64,000 nt of DNA, taken from Ipomoea triloba. Its lineage: Eukaryota; Streptophyta; Magnoliopsida; Solanales; Convolvulaceae. A model generated the notes under the pieces. That model was given only the letters and a program-made list of their open reading frames with translations, was not told where the DNA came from and did not search any database. The stretch is taken from the NCBI RefSeq assembly GCF_003576645.1, contig NC_044925.1, positions 8,319,657 to 8,383,656 of the forward strand, given 5' to 3'. Both the position numbers and the translations under genes were made by a program. This document shows, piece by piece, positions 33,190 through 44,717 of the stretch. Each line of letters begins with the position of its first letter. Positions within the stretch are counted from its first letter, which is position 1.

Positions 33190-34230
33190 ATTTTGGTCTC
33201 ATTGCTTTGTGTGATACATGTTATACTTCAGGTTAATGTGATGTTGAGGGAACAACCAGAGGAGGAATTTGGACCTGGGATCAGTTTTAGGGAGTATTCT
33301 TTATTTGACAATCCATTAATGCCCCAAGAGGTGTAATTCTTGTCCTTAAATGCTTTCATGCTAAGATTGTAAAATTTTGTCCCATTACCAAAATTTCCAA
33401 CTGTTGCTTTTTTCATTTAAAGGTGAAAGAGTCATGACTTAGTTATTTATGCTTGTCCTTTGGTTTATTAATATAGGTCTGAGTGCATGTATGTTATGTA
33501 TATTGACAATTTTATTTTATTATATATCTTGTTTTAATCAGTGTGCTCATTTTTGTTTAATTCTCAAGCCTATGTAGTTCAACTTTTCTGTTTCACTTTA
33601 AATTGGTAAACAACATAATACGTGAGCCATGTAATTTAACATTTATGAAAAGGGGAAGAGAGTCATGTAATTTAATATGTGAGCCATGTAATTTAACATG
33701 TAATTGGTAAATGTGGAAGATCTTTCAAATGTAACTGTAATATATATATACCTTTTCTTTTTTAAACTTTAGCTACCATAACTATTAATGGTGTTGCCAC
33801 TTCTAATTATCCATTGAACCACCAAATACAATAATGATAATATGCTCCATTTTTTTGGTCAGAAATTGCAAGATCTTCCTTTTCTCCTCAGGAGATTGTT
33901 ATGAGATATTACAGACCCTCAAAAAATACGCGATTTGAAAAAAAAATTTGTCCAAAACAGATAACTGAGTCAAAAGTTATAGCTTTTCAAAGTTTCTACA
34001 ATTTGCAACTAGCGAAATGGCTTTTCAAAATGTAATATCATATTTCCTATACATGTATAATTATGTTTTATGGGCTTTGAATCTTGTAGCTGCAAGTAGT
34101 TTCTTTTGCTCTCATTTCCTGAATTGTGATAGCATAGGTTTGTCTGCTGTAACTTTTTTACTTTTTGCAGTTTTTTTAAGGGTTTAATTGGAGAATGGTA
34201 AACTAAATTTTAAAGTTTGAAATGTTTTCA
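33190..34230. other. AT-rich, no confident gene; one possible exon at 33235-33335
   Basis: A segment after TTATACTTCAG encodes VNVMLREQPEEEFGPGIS and on to LFDNPLMPQE before a GTGTAA. It has exon-like borders, but I do not recognise it. The rest is AT-rich with repeated ATGTAATTTAA phrases (33620-33710). Confidence 0.35.
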
Positions 34231-34490
34231 GGTTATATATGACAAACAGATTGGAAGAAGCAGAGGGTTTAGGTTTGTGACAATGTCTACAGTGGAGGAA
34301 GTTGATGCTGCTGCTAAAAAGTTCAATTTTAAAGTTTGAAATGTTTTTTGGTATCTTTTCTTTTTCAAAATTAAACTTCTATATTTCCCTACTTACGTTT
34401 GCAATTCGTTTTGTGAATTTTTGTTCAGGAACTAAATGGTAGACCAATCCGAGTAAGTCCTGCTGAATCCCTCCCTCCTAGGCGGTTCTG
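34231..34490 (+). pseudogene. chloroplast ribonucleoprotein (RRM) gene fragment
   Basis: After TTTTCAG at 34231 the sequence encodes VIYDKQIGRSRGFRFVTMST then VEEVDAAAKKFN. This is the second half of an RNA-recognition motif, with RNP1 as RGFRFVTM (usually RGFGFVTM). After about 85 bases and another CAG, 34428-34490 encodes ELNGRPIRVSPAESLPPRR and a stop. Plant cp29/cp31/cp33 RNA-binding proteins end this way. They bind chloroplast transcripts. Only the last half-domain is present, and the segment between the two pieces is not a clean intron. It is most likely a decayed fragment. Confidence 0.7.
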
Positions 34491-35082
34491 AGATTGTCAT
34501 CTGTCAATGGTGTCTGATTTCCTTCTACCAAGAAAAACTTGCGGTAAGCTTTGTGTATGCTTTTTCAAATCCACACATCTAATGAAGTTAAACAACCACA
34601 GTAGATATTTATTATAATATCAAGATTTCTTATATTGTTATATTCTTGAAGAGGTTTTCGATTTCCTCAATAGTTCTGTTCTGGGATGAGATGCGGGTGA
34701 CAACGAAGCAATGCTCTGATAAGGACCTGGGTTTTGCAGAGAGGTTTTACCCACACACACCACTTTGGCTGCATTTCAACCTACAAGAGCAAAGTAGTCT
34801 ATTTATGTTTTTGATATATGTTCTAGATAGAATATGCCTCTCAAATGTTATTTGTAATGTGCAACTTATGAATATGGTGGATTAGACACATTTAAATTGT
34901 TGTGGATCAATTGGTTTTCTTGAATCTGGTGTGAAGAATGTTGTTGTAATATGTATTTGTAGTGCAAGAAAAATGCATACATTATTGGTTCTTGACCCCA
35001 TCAACTATTGAGCACAGTTCAGGTTTCGTTTGCACGTTATGTTAATCGAGTTTACAAGTTGATTTTTTTTTTAAAAAAAATT
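34491..35082. other. no gene recognised
   Basis: Could include the former 3' untranslated region of the RNA-binding protein gene. An open frame of 79 codons at 34646 has no recognisable similarity. Confidence 0.5.
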
Positions 35083-35462
35083 AGTGATGATAATTTCCGT
35101 CACTATATGTAGCGACGGAACTTTCCATCGCTAAGTCTAGCGACAGAAAAATCTATAGCTATTCCTTTGCAAAGTTTGTCACCAAATCTTCGTGGTAGGA
35201 GTCTAGCGACGAATATATTGTGGGTGTAGTGACAGAAATTTTCGTTGCGAATCCGTCACAAAAATCAGTGTCCAAATCGTCGTTCGAATGAATATAACGA
35301 CGAATTATTTTAACTTAGCGACGGAAATAAATTGCGTCGCTAAATTTTAGCGACGCTCATTTTAGCGACGGACAAAATCCGTCGCTAAATAGTTTAGCGA
35401 TGGATTTTACCCGTTTAGCGACGAAAATCGTCCGTCGGTATTTTCGCATTTTTTTTGTAGTG
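35083..35462 (-). mobile_element. CACTA (En/Spm-like) terminus with GCGACGGA subterminal repeats
   Basis: The right edge in reverse complement reads CACTACAAAAAAAATGCG, the CACTA signature. Inside lie more than ten copies of TTTAGCGACG, GCGACGGA or their complements in both orientations, as in CACTA subterminal regions that bind transposase. No matching CACTA was found on the left, so it is truncated. Confidence 0.8.
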
Positions 35463-35465
35463 ATG

Positions 35466-35715
35466 GGATCTCCTTAGGACATATAGGGACCGTCTCATGT
35501 CCCCTTTGTGGTCATGGGGGATTTCAATGACCCAGAGGCTCAATCGAAGTAAAGGGGACGAGTGTGTTTATCTACGTACTAATCAATAAATGTGTTGCTG
35601 ACTTGGCTCATACTTTTGCTAGGACTGCAAATTCCCAGTCTGGTTCTTTAGTTTGCAACTTAACTATTCCTTCTTGTATTGAGCACTTATTTGCAGTTTC
35701 TAAAATTAATAATAT
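35466..35715 (+). pseudogene. LINE remnant: endonuclease motif joined to RNase H-like tail
   Basis: 35499-35555 encodes VPFVVMGDFNDPEAQSK and a stop; GDFND is the core motif of LINE apurinic endonucleases. Immediately after, in another frame, VADLAHTFARTANSQSGSLV then PSCIEHLFA resembles the C-terminal RNase H-like region of plant LINEs. Reverse transcriptase, normally between them, is missing. It abuts the CACTA end. Confidence 0.55.
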
Positions 35716-36065
35716 TATGTTTGAAATTTCAAAAAGAAATGATAATGTTAGATGCACTTAATATTGTTGTTCGGTGTACAATATATTGTTGAATTTTATT
35801 GCATTTTACTTGCACTTGCATTCTATGATTCTTGCACTTTTAGCACAACTTACTTGCACTTCAAAGTTTTATTAATTTACGAAAAAAAAGGCGTTGTATT
35901 TTTTTTAATTGCTTCTCATCAGTTAGATCTTTCCAAATGGATAACTGTGATCCGTTCCTTTTCTCATGTATGGAATTGTCCAATCATAAATAACGATTTT
36001 TCCTTTTTTTAAGTACCTCTTCCACCATGAGTATTAGACAATGGTTTTAAGAAATAAGAGTAACA

Positions 36066-36268
36066 TTTTATAAATAAAAAATGTGGGACCACATAGAGTT
36101 ATAATTTTATCTGTAAAGAAATATATAAAGTTGCATCCTTAATTGTTCACGCACCTCGTTGAAATTTATATTTGTCTTTCGATTTGCTTAAGTATGGTCC
36201 CTAAATTGTCATGCAAATCCAATTTGATAGTTAGTGTGAGGAAAGTTACTAATGTTAAATGTTTACGA
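36066..36268. repeat. flank repeat X, copy 1
   Basis: Begins TTTTATAAATAAAAAATGTG and runs to AAATGTTTACGAA. It recurs at 42980-43222 with small insertions (including a partial re-duplication of AAGTTGCATCCTTAATT). The two copies bracket the Helitron region. Confidence 0.85.
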
Positions 36269-36289
36269 ACACATCCTAATAAAATATAT

Positions 36290-37700
36290 TCTTCCATACG
36301 TTCCTATTCGAAATACAATTCTAGATTAAAATTACTAATCGTAATAATACAGTGCATATATTTCCCTGCAATGCAATCTATACTATTAATAAAAACAATA
36401 TCATCAACTTTAACTTCCCGCACAAAACACTGCTATAGTATTAAGGTTTGCGTAATATTGTAAAATATGGTAATAGGCCGGATTCCTATTCGTAATACAA
36501 TTGTACATTAAAATATGGTAAAACAATTCCTAATAAAATATATTTTTCCCTACGTTACTATTCATAATACAATTCTAGATTAAAATTACTAATCATAATA
36601 ATACTGTACATATATTTCCCTAAATTGCAATCTATACTATTAACAAAAACAATATTGTCAACTTTAACTTCCCGCTAAAAACACTCATCAACTATTAAGG
36701 TTTGCGTAATATTGTAAAATATGGTAATAGAATTCTTATTCGTAATATAATTGTTCATTAAAATATGGTAATACAATTCCTAATAAAATATATTCTTCCC
36801 TACATTCCTATTCGTAATAAAATTCTAGAATAAAAGTACTAATCGTAATAATACAGTACATATATTTCCCTGCAATGAAATCTAAACTATTAATAAAAAC
36901 AATATCGTCAACTTTAACTTCCCGCTCAAAACACTCATATACTATTATCGTGTGCGTAATATTGTAAAATATGGTAATAGGATTCCTATTCGTATTCGTA
37001 ATACAATTTTACATTAAAATATGGTAATACAAATTCTAATAAATATATTCTTCCCTACATTCCTATTCGTAATACAATTCTACATTAACATTACTACTCT
37101 TAATAATACAATACATTTATTTCCCTGCAATGCAATCTATACTATTAATAAAAACAATATCCTCAACTTTAACTTCCCGCCAAAATACTCCAATACTATT
37201 AAGGTTTGCGTAATATTTTAAAATATGGTAATACAATTCCTATTCGTAATACAATTGTACATTAGACTATGGTAATACAATTCCTAATAAAATTTATTCT
37301 TCTCTACGTTCCTATTCGTAATACAATTATATATTAAAATTACTAATCGTAATAATACAGTACATATATTTCTCTACGCAATCTATACTATTAATAAAAA
37401 TAATATCATCAAATTTAACTTCCCGCCTAAAACACTCCAATACTATTAAGGTTTGCGTAATATTTTAAAATATGGTAATACAATTCCTATTCGTAAAACA
37501 ATTATGCATTAAAATATGGTAATAGAATTCCTAATAAAATATATTCTTCTCACCGTTCCTATTCGTAATACAATTCTAGATTAAAATTACTAATTGTAAT
37601 AATACAGTACATATATTTCCCTGCAATGCAATCTATACTATTAATAAAAACAATATCATTAACTTTAAATTTCTGACGCCCAAAGAACTCCTACTATTAA
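36290..37700 (+). repeat. tandem array of ~250-bp units, each with a Helitron-like 5' end
   Basis: Six units contain A followed by TCTATACTATTAATAAAAAC (or a near variant) at 36377, 36631, 36881, 37136, 37382 and 37632. Spacing is 246-255 bases. Each also has CCTATTCGTAATACAATTC and TTAACTTCCCGC. TC after an A is the Helitron 5' start. Confidence 0.8.
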
Positions 37701-38211
37701 GGTGTGGGTAATAAAAAAACAGCCCCAATGGTTGATGTTACGAAAATTTTGCAAAACTGAACCTGCATTAGCGGTGTAAACAAATCGAATCGATTCAAAT
37801 ATCTCACTATTCGATTCGAATTCGACTAATTTGATAAATATTCGTATTCGTTTAATATTCGAATCCTAAATTTGATTCGTATTCGATTCTACCATTTTAT
37901 TCGAATATATTTTATTCGACTCGAATATTCGAATTCGAAATGCCTAAGTTAATTTTATTTTCAAATTTTCTAATAAATTAAGATAAAATGTATAAAAAAA
38001 GCAAAAAGAAACAAATCGAAGAATGTTGTTGTCCTCCGCCGTCCTCGCCGTCCTCTGCTACCAGAACTGTTGTCGTGCTGTTGCTCCTAGCCAGAAGAAG
38101 CCATTGCTGTAGTACGCACAATCCTAGCCAGAAGAAGCCATTGCTGCAGTACGCACAATCCGCCAGACAACCATTACCGTTACAGATATGGAGAAGATTG
38201 GCGAGTGGCGA

Positions 38212-40921
38212 TGTAACACCCAAATTTTTTTTTCTCTTAATTGAAAATTTACTAATACAATAGCAAAAGCATTTACTAACCAAATGAAAATGGGTGTTAC
38301 CGCCACGCTCAGGTATTTCTCTTATACCTAAACGCTAAGGCTAAAAACAACCAAATTAAAATAATTCAAGGTACGTACTAGTACAAATACAATTAAAAAA
38401 AAACACCAACTAGCTAACCAATCTAACTAAATGACAAATTCCCTAGGTGATTCGCTCTCATCATCCACGCTCATGCAAATACACCTGAAAAATACTCAAA
38501 AGAGTATCCAAAGTTAGCGCAAGGCTAAATAAGATTTAATTCACCTCCTAAAATAGCTATTCACACATAACACATAGGAGCACAACTTGTAGATAATAAT
38601 ATGTATAAATGTTTACATTGAACATATAGATGCAAATCACCAATACTCACAATATTCTAAGTACTCACAGCTCTCCAAAAATACTCAAGACTTTCAAAAC
38701 CCATAATTTCCCAAAAATACTCATAATTCATTATTTCCAAATCAATATTTCTCACAATAGAAATTTTAGGAAAATTTGGAAAGTAATATATCTCTCAAAG
38801 TCATTGTTAATATATACATGTACATATACATGGAGGAACATCAATCTCAACACAATGGGCAGGGTCTTGTTTCATCAAGCCCTAGTGAACAATAATCTCT
38901 ATTGAACACTACACAAAATCTCATTCAATCTCAAATAATGGCAGGGTCTTATTTAATAAGCCCTAGTGAACAGTAATCACCCTACTGAACACTACGCAAA
39001 ATCCCATTTAATCTCAAATAATGGGCAGGGTCTTAATTAATAAGCCCTAGTGAACAGTAATCATTCTACTGAACACTACACAAAAATCTCATTTAATCTC
39101 AAATAATGGGCAGGGTCTTAATTAATAAGCCTTAGTGAACAGTAATCACTTTACTGAACACTACACAAAAATCCCATTTAAGTGGAACAGAACTAATACC
39201 TTAAGTGTGCACACCCCCAATGGGTTTCCAAGTCCAATGGGTAGTAACTAGTCCTAGTAGTCATGATATGTTTCTAATGACTACTACTCAACAGGGTAAA
39301 TACCCTAGTGGTAGACTCCGCTAACCACTCCTCAAAATAACAAAATTAAAAGTCCTCTTGAGACAGGATACGTTTCTACTGCTCGTTACACAACCAACTG
39401 GGTCTTAACCCAAGTATCCAGAATTTCACCACATGATACTACACAAACCTTAAAATTCATTAAGGGCATCACAACCCAACGAAGTATTTTATCCTTCATC
39501 TTTATAAAGTTAATAATAACAATATTTCTCACATGTCACTCCAAGACGGTAGATTTTCAAAATTCAATCACAAGCTTTGTAGCCAACTAATACATAGACT
39601 ACTAATAACATTCACTTGAATTTCATATACAACTGTACGCATTTTTCCAAAATATTGATATGCCTCCCATCAAAATAATATTCCAACCTCTGTAACCAAC
39701 ACATATGCGTATAATCTCAATTAAATAACTTCTCAATGGCACAAATAATGAACAAAACATAAGAAACAGAAACTGACAGAAATTTCAGAAATTATGACCT
39801 GGATTGTAGATTTTTCTGAGGAAATTTGGGAGCATATTTTAACACAAAATTTTTCAGATAATAATTACAGTAAGTCTAGATTATACACAAAAATTTTCAG
39901 GCCAATCCAAGGTCTAGAAGTATTTGTTTCGAATTTTTCCCCAACACTGCGCTGCACAGAAATTTAACTGACAGCACACTGCCACAACTTTACGAAATTT
40001 TTCTAGAAATAATGAAGCATATCTCCAACAAAATAATTTTATATACATCAAATATCATAAGTCTAGGATCTCTAAATAAAATTTCAGGCCAATCAGAGTT
40101 CAAAAAGTATTTTTCACAAATTTTGATTTCAAACTGCGTCAGTCAGAATTTTTTTTCAAATTAAACAGTGGCTACAATGAGTTTAATCCTTCCTTCTAAA
40201 TACCATAAAATCACCATAATCTCTATACCACACAAAATATATCTCTACACACATCAAAATAAACACATAAGAAGAAATAATAATACTTTTTATTAAGAAA
40301 AAGTAGTAATTTGGTGATACTTACTCTAGAGCCAAAACTCTACTGCACCTACTAGAAATTTTTGATGATCCTTGATTGTCTGCTAGTTTGAGACTAATTG
40401 ATAATGAATAGGGAGAAAATTAGGGTTTTATTTGTTTGAGAGAGAGGGAATGGCGACACAGAGAAAAGAAAGAAATATATAGAACTAGGGTTATGTCAGG
40501 AAAAATTTAATTAGGACTAGAACTATTATATATAATAGGATTAGGAAAATAAATAGATAGATAAATAAATATATATATCCATATAAACACTGCCGTATAC
40601 ATAATATTTACATAGGAATTGTGAAGTATAGAATATAATATAGTAGAATATATATATTGGATTATATAAGGATAGCATAGTTAGTAAAATATATTATATA
40701 TTATATATGATTAGTACGTACCGTGTATATATATATGTATGTATATATTTGATTAGGAAATTATTGTGCTTAGCATACATATTAGGTTTAGGAAATTATT
40801 ATATAATATCTCTAAAATAATATTAGTCCAATACGCTCAAATTAATTTTGGATCATATTAACTTTTTCTAAAAATAATAATACTTTTATCAAAAATATAT
40901 AAAAATAACCGGGGTATCACA
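38212..40921 (-). mobile_element. solo LTR with 5-bp target duplication GGCGA
   Basis: 2710 bp, ends TGTAACACCC and GGGGTATCACA. GGCGA is present at 38207-38211 and 40922-40926. No interior or second LTR. On the minus strand a TATATATTTC box (about 40478-40487) precedes an ACCCTAATTTTCTCCC leader, so the LTR reads leftward. A 4-copy repeat lies at 38854-39183. Ends resemble gypsy LTRs such as 19534-22006, but internal sequence differs. Confidence 0.88.
38854..39183. repeat. four ~84-bp tandem units in the solo LTR
   Basis: Each unit contains GGGCAGGGTCTTA, AAGCCCTAGTGAACAGTAATC and ACTGAACACTACACAAAA with small changes. Confidence 0.9.
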
Positions 40922-41161
40922 GGCGACTGCGTGACGGCCGAGGGGAAGAAGAAGGCTATGGCGATTGGAGTATGGGATGAGGGCTTGAGGCAGTAACGAG
41001 GGCTGATGAAGTGATGAGGGATGAGGTCGGCTCAGGCTATTAGAGAATGGAGGAAGCTTTGGACTTACTGACTTAAGGCAACGTGCTTAGTTTTTCTCTT
41101 TTTCTTTTTTTTTTTAGTTTTAATATAAAATAATATATATTTTGAATTTTTTACACCCCTA

Positions 41162-41687
41162 CCCCCCGCAAGGGCAGCCAATTTTCTTAAAGACATTCAT
41201 GTCTGCTCAAGCATTTTCAAGTCAATTTTGGGATTTGATTTGCACTCCCTACGCGCGAGCGAGAGACTCTATGCTATACAATTCAATAAACCTTAAAAAG
41301 AGTCTTGTATAAGTAGTTGTGCAAATCCACTTCCCAAACCAATGTGGGACAAAAGCTACTTGAAAGCTTTTTCCCTCCATTTTCGTAACTCAAATGGGTC
41401 AACTTTGAGAACAAATTTCTCATTCACCCATTATCCGTTTTGAGCGTACAGTATATCAATCTTTTCGTCTAATTACGGAGAACTCAAATTCACTTTGACC
41501 CGACCCAAATCGAAAGTGGACCCCACATATATTTGTACCACAATATAGCCACTAAAATGTCATTTATGCTATTCTTTTCAACAGTTATTTGTTCAAAGAA
41601 TATCAACGCTCTACAGTCAACCAACAATCACTCAACTAATTATCCTATTACTCCCAGGTAAATTTTTCTCTAATATAGTTATACTTA
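41162..41687. other. no gene recognised
   Basis: Non-coding. Contains the phrase CCAATGTGGGACAAAAGC, common in plant intergenic repeats. Confidence 0.5.
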
Positions 41688-42040
41688 GGGCATGTTTGGT
41701 TCGCAGGAAGTAGACTTCCAAGGAAAAGATTTTCCTTCAAATCAAGGAAAATGGTCAGTTCATGCGTTTGGTTCATTGGAACTTTTATTCCAATGGAAAA
41801 TGAGTTCCTCAAGAATGAGGAAAACAAAATCCGGAATAGAACCTAGGATTTTATTTTCCATGGCTTTTGGAAACAATTATTGACCTAGGAAGACTATTTT
41901 GCCCTTCTATTCTCTTCCTCCTCCATTGTCTTCTTCCCTGCCAAACTGGAAAGCTAGCAAATTAAACTGGAAAGCCAACAAAATCTGTGGACTTGCTTCT
42001 TTTTCTTTTACGGTTTAGGTTTAATAATAATAATTCAACC

Positions 42041-42088
<48 letters not shown>

Positions 42089-42123
42089 TTTCTTTTAGTG
42101 GTTTAGGTATTACTGGTTTAGGT

Positions 42124-42200
<77 letters not shown>

Positions 42201-42391
42201 TATTAGGGGCATTTAAGTCTTTATACACCTTATTCCTTACTATTCTAAATTCAACCAAACAACAGAATTTATCTTCCCAGCAACTTCTTTTCCACCAACC
42301 AACCAACATAATTTATCTTCCTAGTAACTACTTTTCCACGGAATTTCACTTCCACTTCCGTTCAAATATTTTCCGCGAACCAAACGTGGCC
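41688..42391. mobile_element. Tourist/Harbinger-like MITE, TTA target site
   Basis: Ends GGGCATGTTTGGTTCGC and GCGAACCAAACGTGGCC are inverted repeats with two mismatches. TTA flanks both sides (41685-41687, 42392-42394). It holds two AAT/ATT microsatellites that form long palindromes (about 42024-42088 and 42127-42202). Confidence 0.82.
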
Positions 42392-42951
42392 TTAGTGAAT
42401 ATCAAAATATAAGTGTACTTCAATATCTTGCAATAACTAACTGACAAGTAATTAAATTAATGATATATAATGCAATGCAAATTATCTACATATTACATTT
42501 ATACACTTATTTTAGAACACTGAATTTTTGTGATATTTGTTGCATGCAAGGAAGACTGCTACTATAGTTTATTTGTCGATTCTTATATGTTAAAAATCAT
42601 AATATCATAGGAAACGGATACTTTTATGAAATATGAAGCATGAGTAGTCTGTCAATCAACGGTTATGGACATCTCATTTCAACAGTTTGGATGTGCATCA
42701 TTCCGAAAAGCCAATTTATACAAATCCTAAACAATGATATATAAAATCTCTAAAATTTTAGCACCGCATGCGCACATATACACATTAGCTATTAATTAAG
42801 CAATTATTTCCTGGAATTCAAACAAGGATAACATCAGAAAACATAATTGATCCAAAGCATATCTTCAATTGCACTATATAATATTTGATGTTATAATTTA
42901 TATAATTATATATCGATCCAAATATTCTTAATATATTATAACAAATTCATT
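42392..42951. other. AT-rich interior of Helitron, no gene
   Basis: No open frame of note. Ends in the Helitron 3' hairpin. Confidence 0.5.
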
Positions 42952-42979
42952 TCGTGCATCACACGGGTGAAAATTCTAG

Positions 42980-43222
42980 TTTTATAAATAAAAAATGTGC
43001 TACCACATAGAGTTATAGTTTTATCGATCTATAAAGAAATATATAAAGTTGCATCCTTAATTTTTTTGAAAACCAAGTTGCATCCTTAATTGTTCACGCA
43101 CCTCGTTGAAATTTATATTTGTCTTTCGATTTGCTTAAGTATGGTCCCTAAATTGTCATGTAAATCCAATTTGATAGCTAGCTAGTGTGAGGAAAGTTAC
43201 TAATGTTAAATGTTTACGAAGA
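42980..43222. repeat. flank repeat X, copy 2
   Basis: Starts at the base after the Helitron CTAG and matches 36066-36268, with a few insertions. Confidence 0.85.
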
Positions 43223-43636
43223 ATTCCTTATAATTTTACATTTCTCTCGTACTTTTTTCATGATCTTATTAAGTCATCACTTTCGTTAAATTATTTGTTC
43301 TATAAATTAACAAAAAGGTTTTCTTAGAGTTTGATATCATTATATATGTTCTATGACAACACCATAAAGTCATATATTCTACCAATCAACAATAGGATTT
43401 GAAGAGCTACGTTAATTAAATGATCAAACAAAGTGAATTTACAATAAAGCTCTCAGAACAATCTTAATTAACGATATTAATTGTTAACTTTTATCATATA
43501 TGTGTGAATTAAATTGGTAATTCACATAACAATTGTGAGATTATTTTTGAATAAACTAAATGATATATCTTGCATTTTAATATGTATTTGTTTTTCTCAA
43601 AATGATGAAAAACATTATTACTAGTCCAAACTATTA

Positions 43637-43833
43637 TGGGGCGTTTGGTTGGAGGGAGGGAATTAGGTGGAAAAAGAATTGTAATTCCATGGGAAAAAAA
43701 TAATGCGGGAATAAAGTGGGAGTTTAAATTCCAATGTTTGGTATGCAAGAATAAAATTACTAGGAATTTCAATTCCAATGTTTGGTATACATTGGAATTG
43801 AGAGGGAATAAGTTGTATAAAGTCCAAAATGTT

Positions 43834-43902
<69 letters not shown>

Positions 43903-44453
43903 ATGACAAGTATCTATTGGACCCATTTGCATATTCAAACCCCAAAAAATATAACATATTAAATTGAAAAGCAGTCATCTACGGTATCTTTTGAACTAAA
44001 AAAAATACAAGCATTTGATTTGGGTAGTCAAAAATTTTGAAGAGTTATGCATTTAAGAATTCAAAGGAATATACACGAAAGTTGTTGTATATAAACAATG
44101 CATATAAAGAATGCAAATTTTGAATAGTTGTTGCATATAAATATTTAAAGTAACATACACAAAGGGAAGTCGAACAATAATACACTCTATAATTTTGAAG
44201 GGAAGGTTAGACATCAATTTTAGGTTAAAATAAGGGAGGGTAATTTTGTCTCAGTGTTATATTTTTTTCTTCCTAAAATCCATGGAATTAAAATCCCGGG
44301 GGGCTATGGGATTCTAATTCCATGAAAATGAGGGAATTGTAATTTCGTGGAATTGCAATTCCCTCCAACCAAACGAAGGAATTTAGTTGCCTTCGGAATT
44401 AGGTGGGAATTTAGTGAGAAAGGAATTGTAATTCCCTCCAATCAAACATCCTG
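43637..44453. mobile_element. Tourist/Harbinger-like MITE with (TTG)n(TTA)n
   Basis: Ends TGGGGCGTTTGGTTGGAGGG and CCCTCCAATCAAACATCCTG are inverted repeats with a few mismatches. TTA flanks both sides (43634-43636 and 44454-44456). Inside, GGAATTxxAATTCC phrases recur. Holds a (TTG)n(TTA)n run at about 43836-43901. Confidence 0.75.
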
Positions 44454-44666
44454 TTAAAGTCAATTTCAAGTGTTAACAATACAAAGAATGCTCTTATATA
44501 TAGTTGCCATATATACACACTTGTAAGACACTACTAATTTAGGAAGTGTGATCAATAAGTTGAGAGGAACTGATAAGTGATGATCGGGCTTAGAAGAAGA
44601 AACACCATGTTGAAGCACACAGTGGATTCAAAGTGAGGACAGCTGCCCCCTCTCCCATCTCACCGC

Positions 44667-44717
<51 letters not shown>

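Larger units (their letters stand above)
28067..33190 (+). mobile_element. Athila-type LTR element with gag and protease only
   Basis: Possible LTR (28067-29711), primer-binding site (29717-29734), decayed gag-protease frame (about 30010-32495), conserved stem-loop (32548-32563), then LTR-like promoter sequence (about 32890-33190). No reverse transcriptase or integrase lies between protease and the LTR-like end, a distance under 0.5 kb. Its 5' edge truncates the Tekay 3' LTR. I could not prove that the two LTR-like ends are copies of each other. Confidence 0.75.
37769..41161. mobile_element. hAT-like non-autonomous element, interrupted by a solo LTR
   Basis: Ends TAGCGGTGTAAA (37769) and TTTACACCCCTA (41150-41161) are inverted with one mismatch. 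Left subterminal sequence is packed with ATTCGAATC-type palindromes (37785-37945). A GC-rich patch (38020-38210, 40927-41060) is split by the solo LTR. No target-site duplication was convincing. Confidence 0.55.
37632..42979 (+). mobile_element. Helitron with nested elements
   Basis: Proposed 5' end TCTATACTATTAATAAAAAC at 37632, the last of the array; after it come unit-free sequences. The proposed 3' end CGTGCATCACACGGG...CTAG (hairpin CGTG/CACG, then CTAG at 42976-42979, followed by T) matches plant Helitron ends. No Rep/helicase gene was seen, so it is non-autonomous. It contains a hAT-like element with a solo LTR and a Tourist-like MITE. Confidence 0.6.

Noticed and set aside
35752..36463. 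Small frames of 86-106 codons
   Set aside because: They are AT-rich chance frames overlapping the flank repeat and Helitron array.
43663..43978. Poly-Ile, poly-Thr and poly-Asn frames
   Set aside because: They are translations of a TTG/TTA microsatellite inside a MITE.
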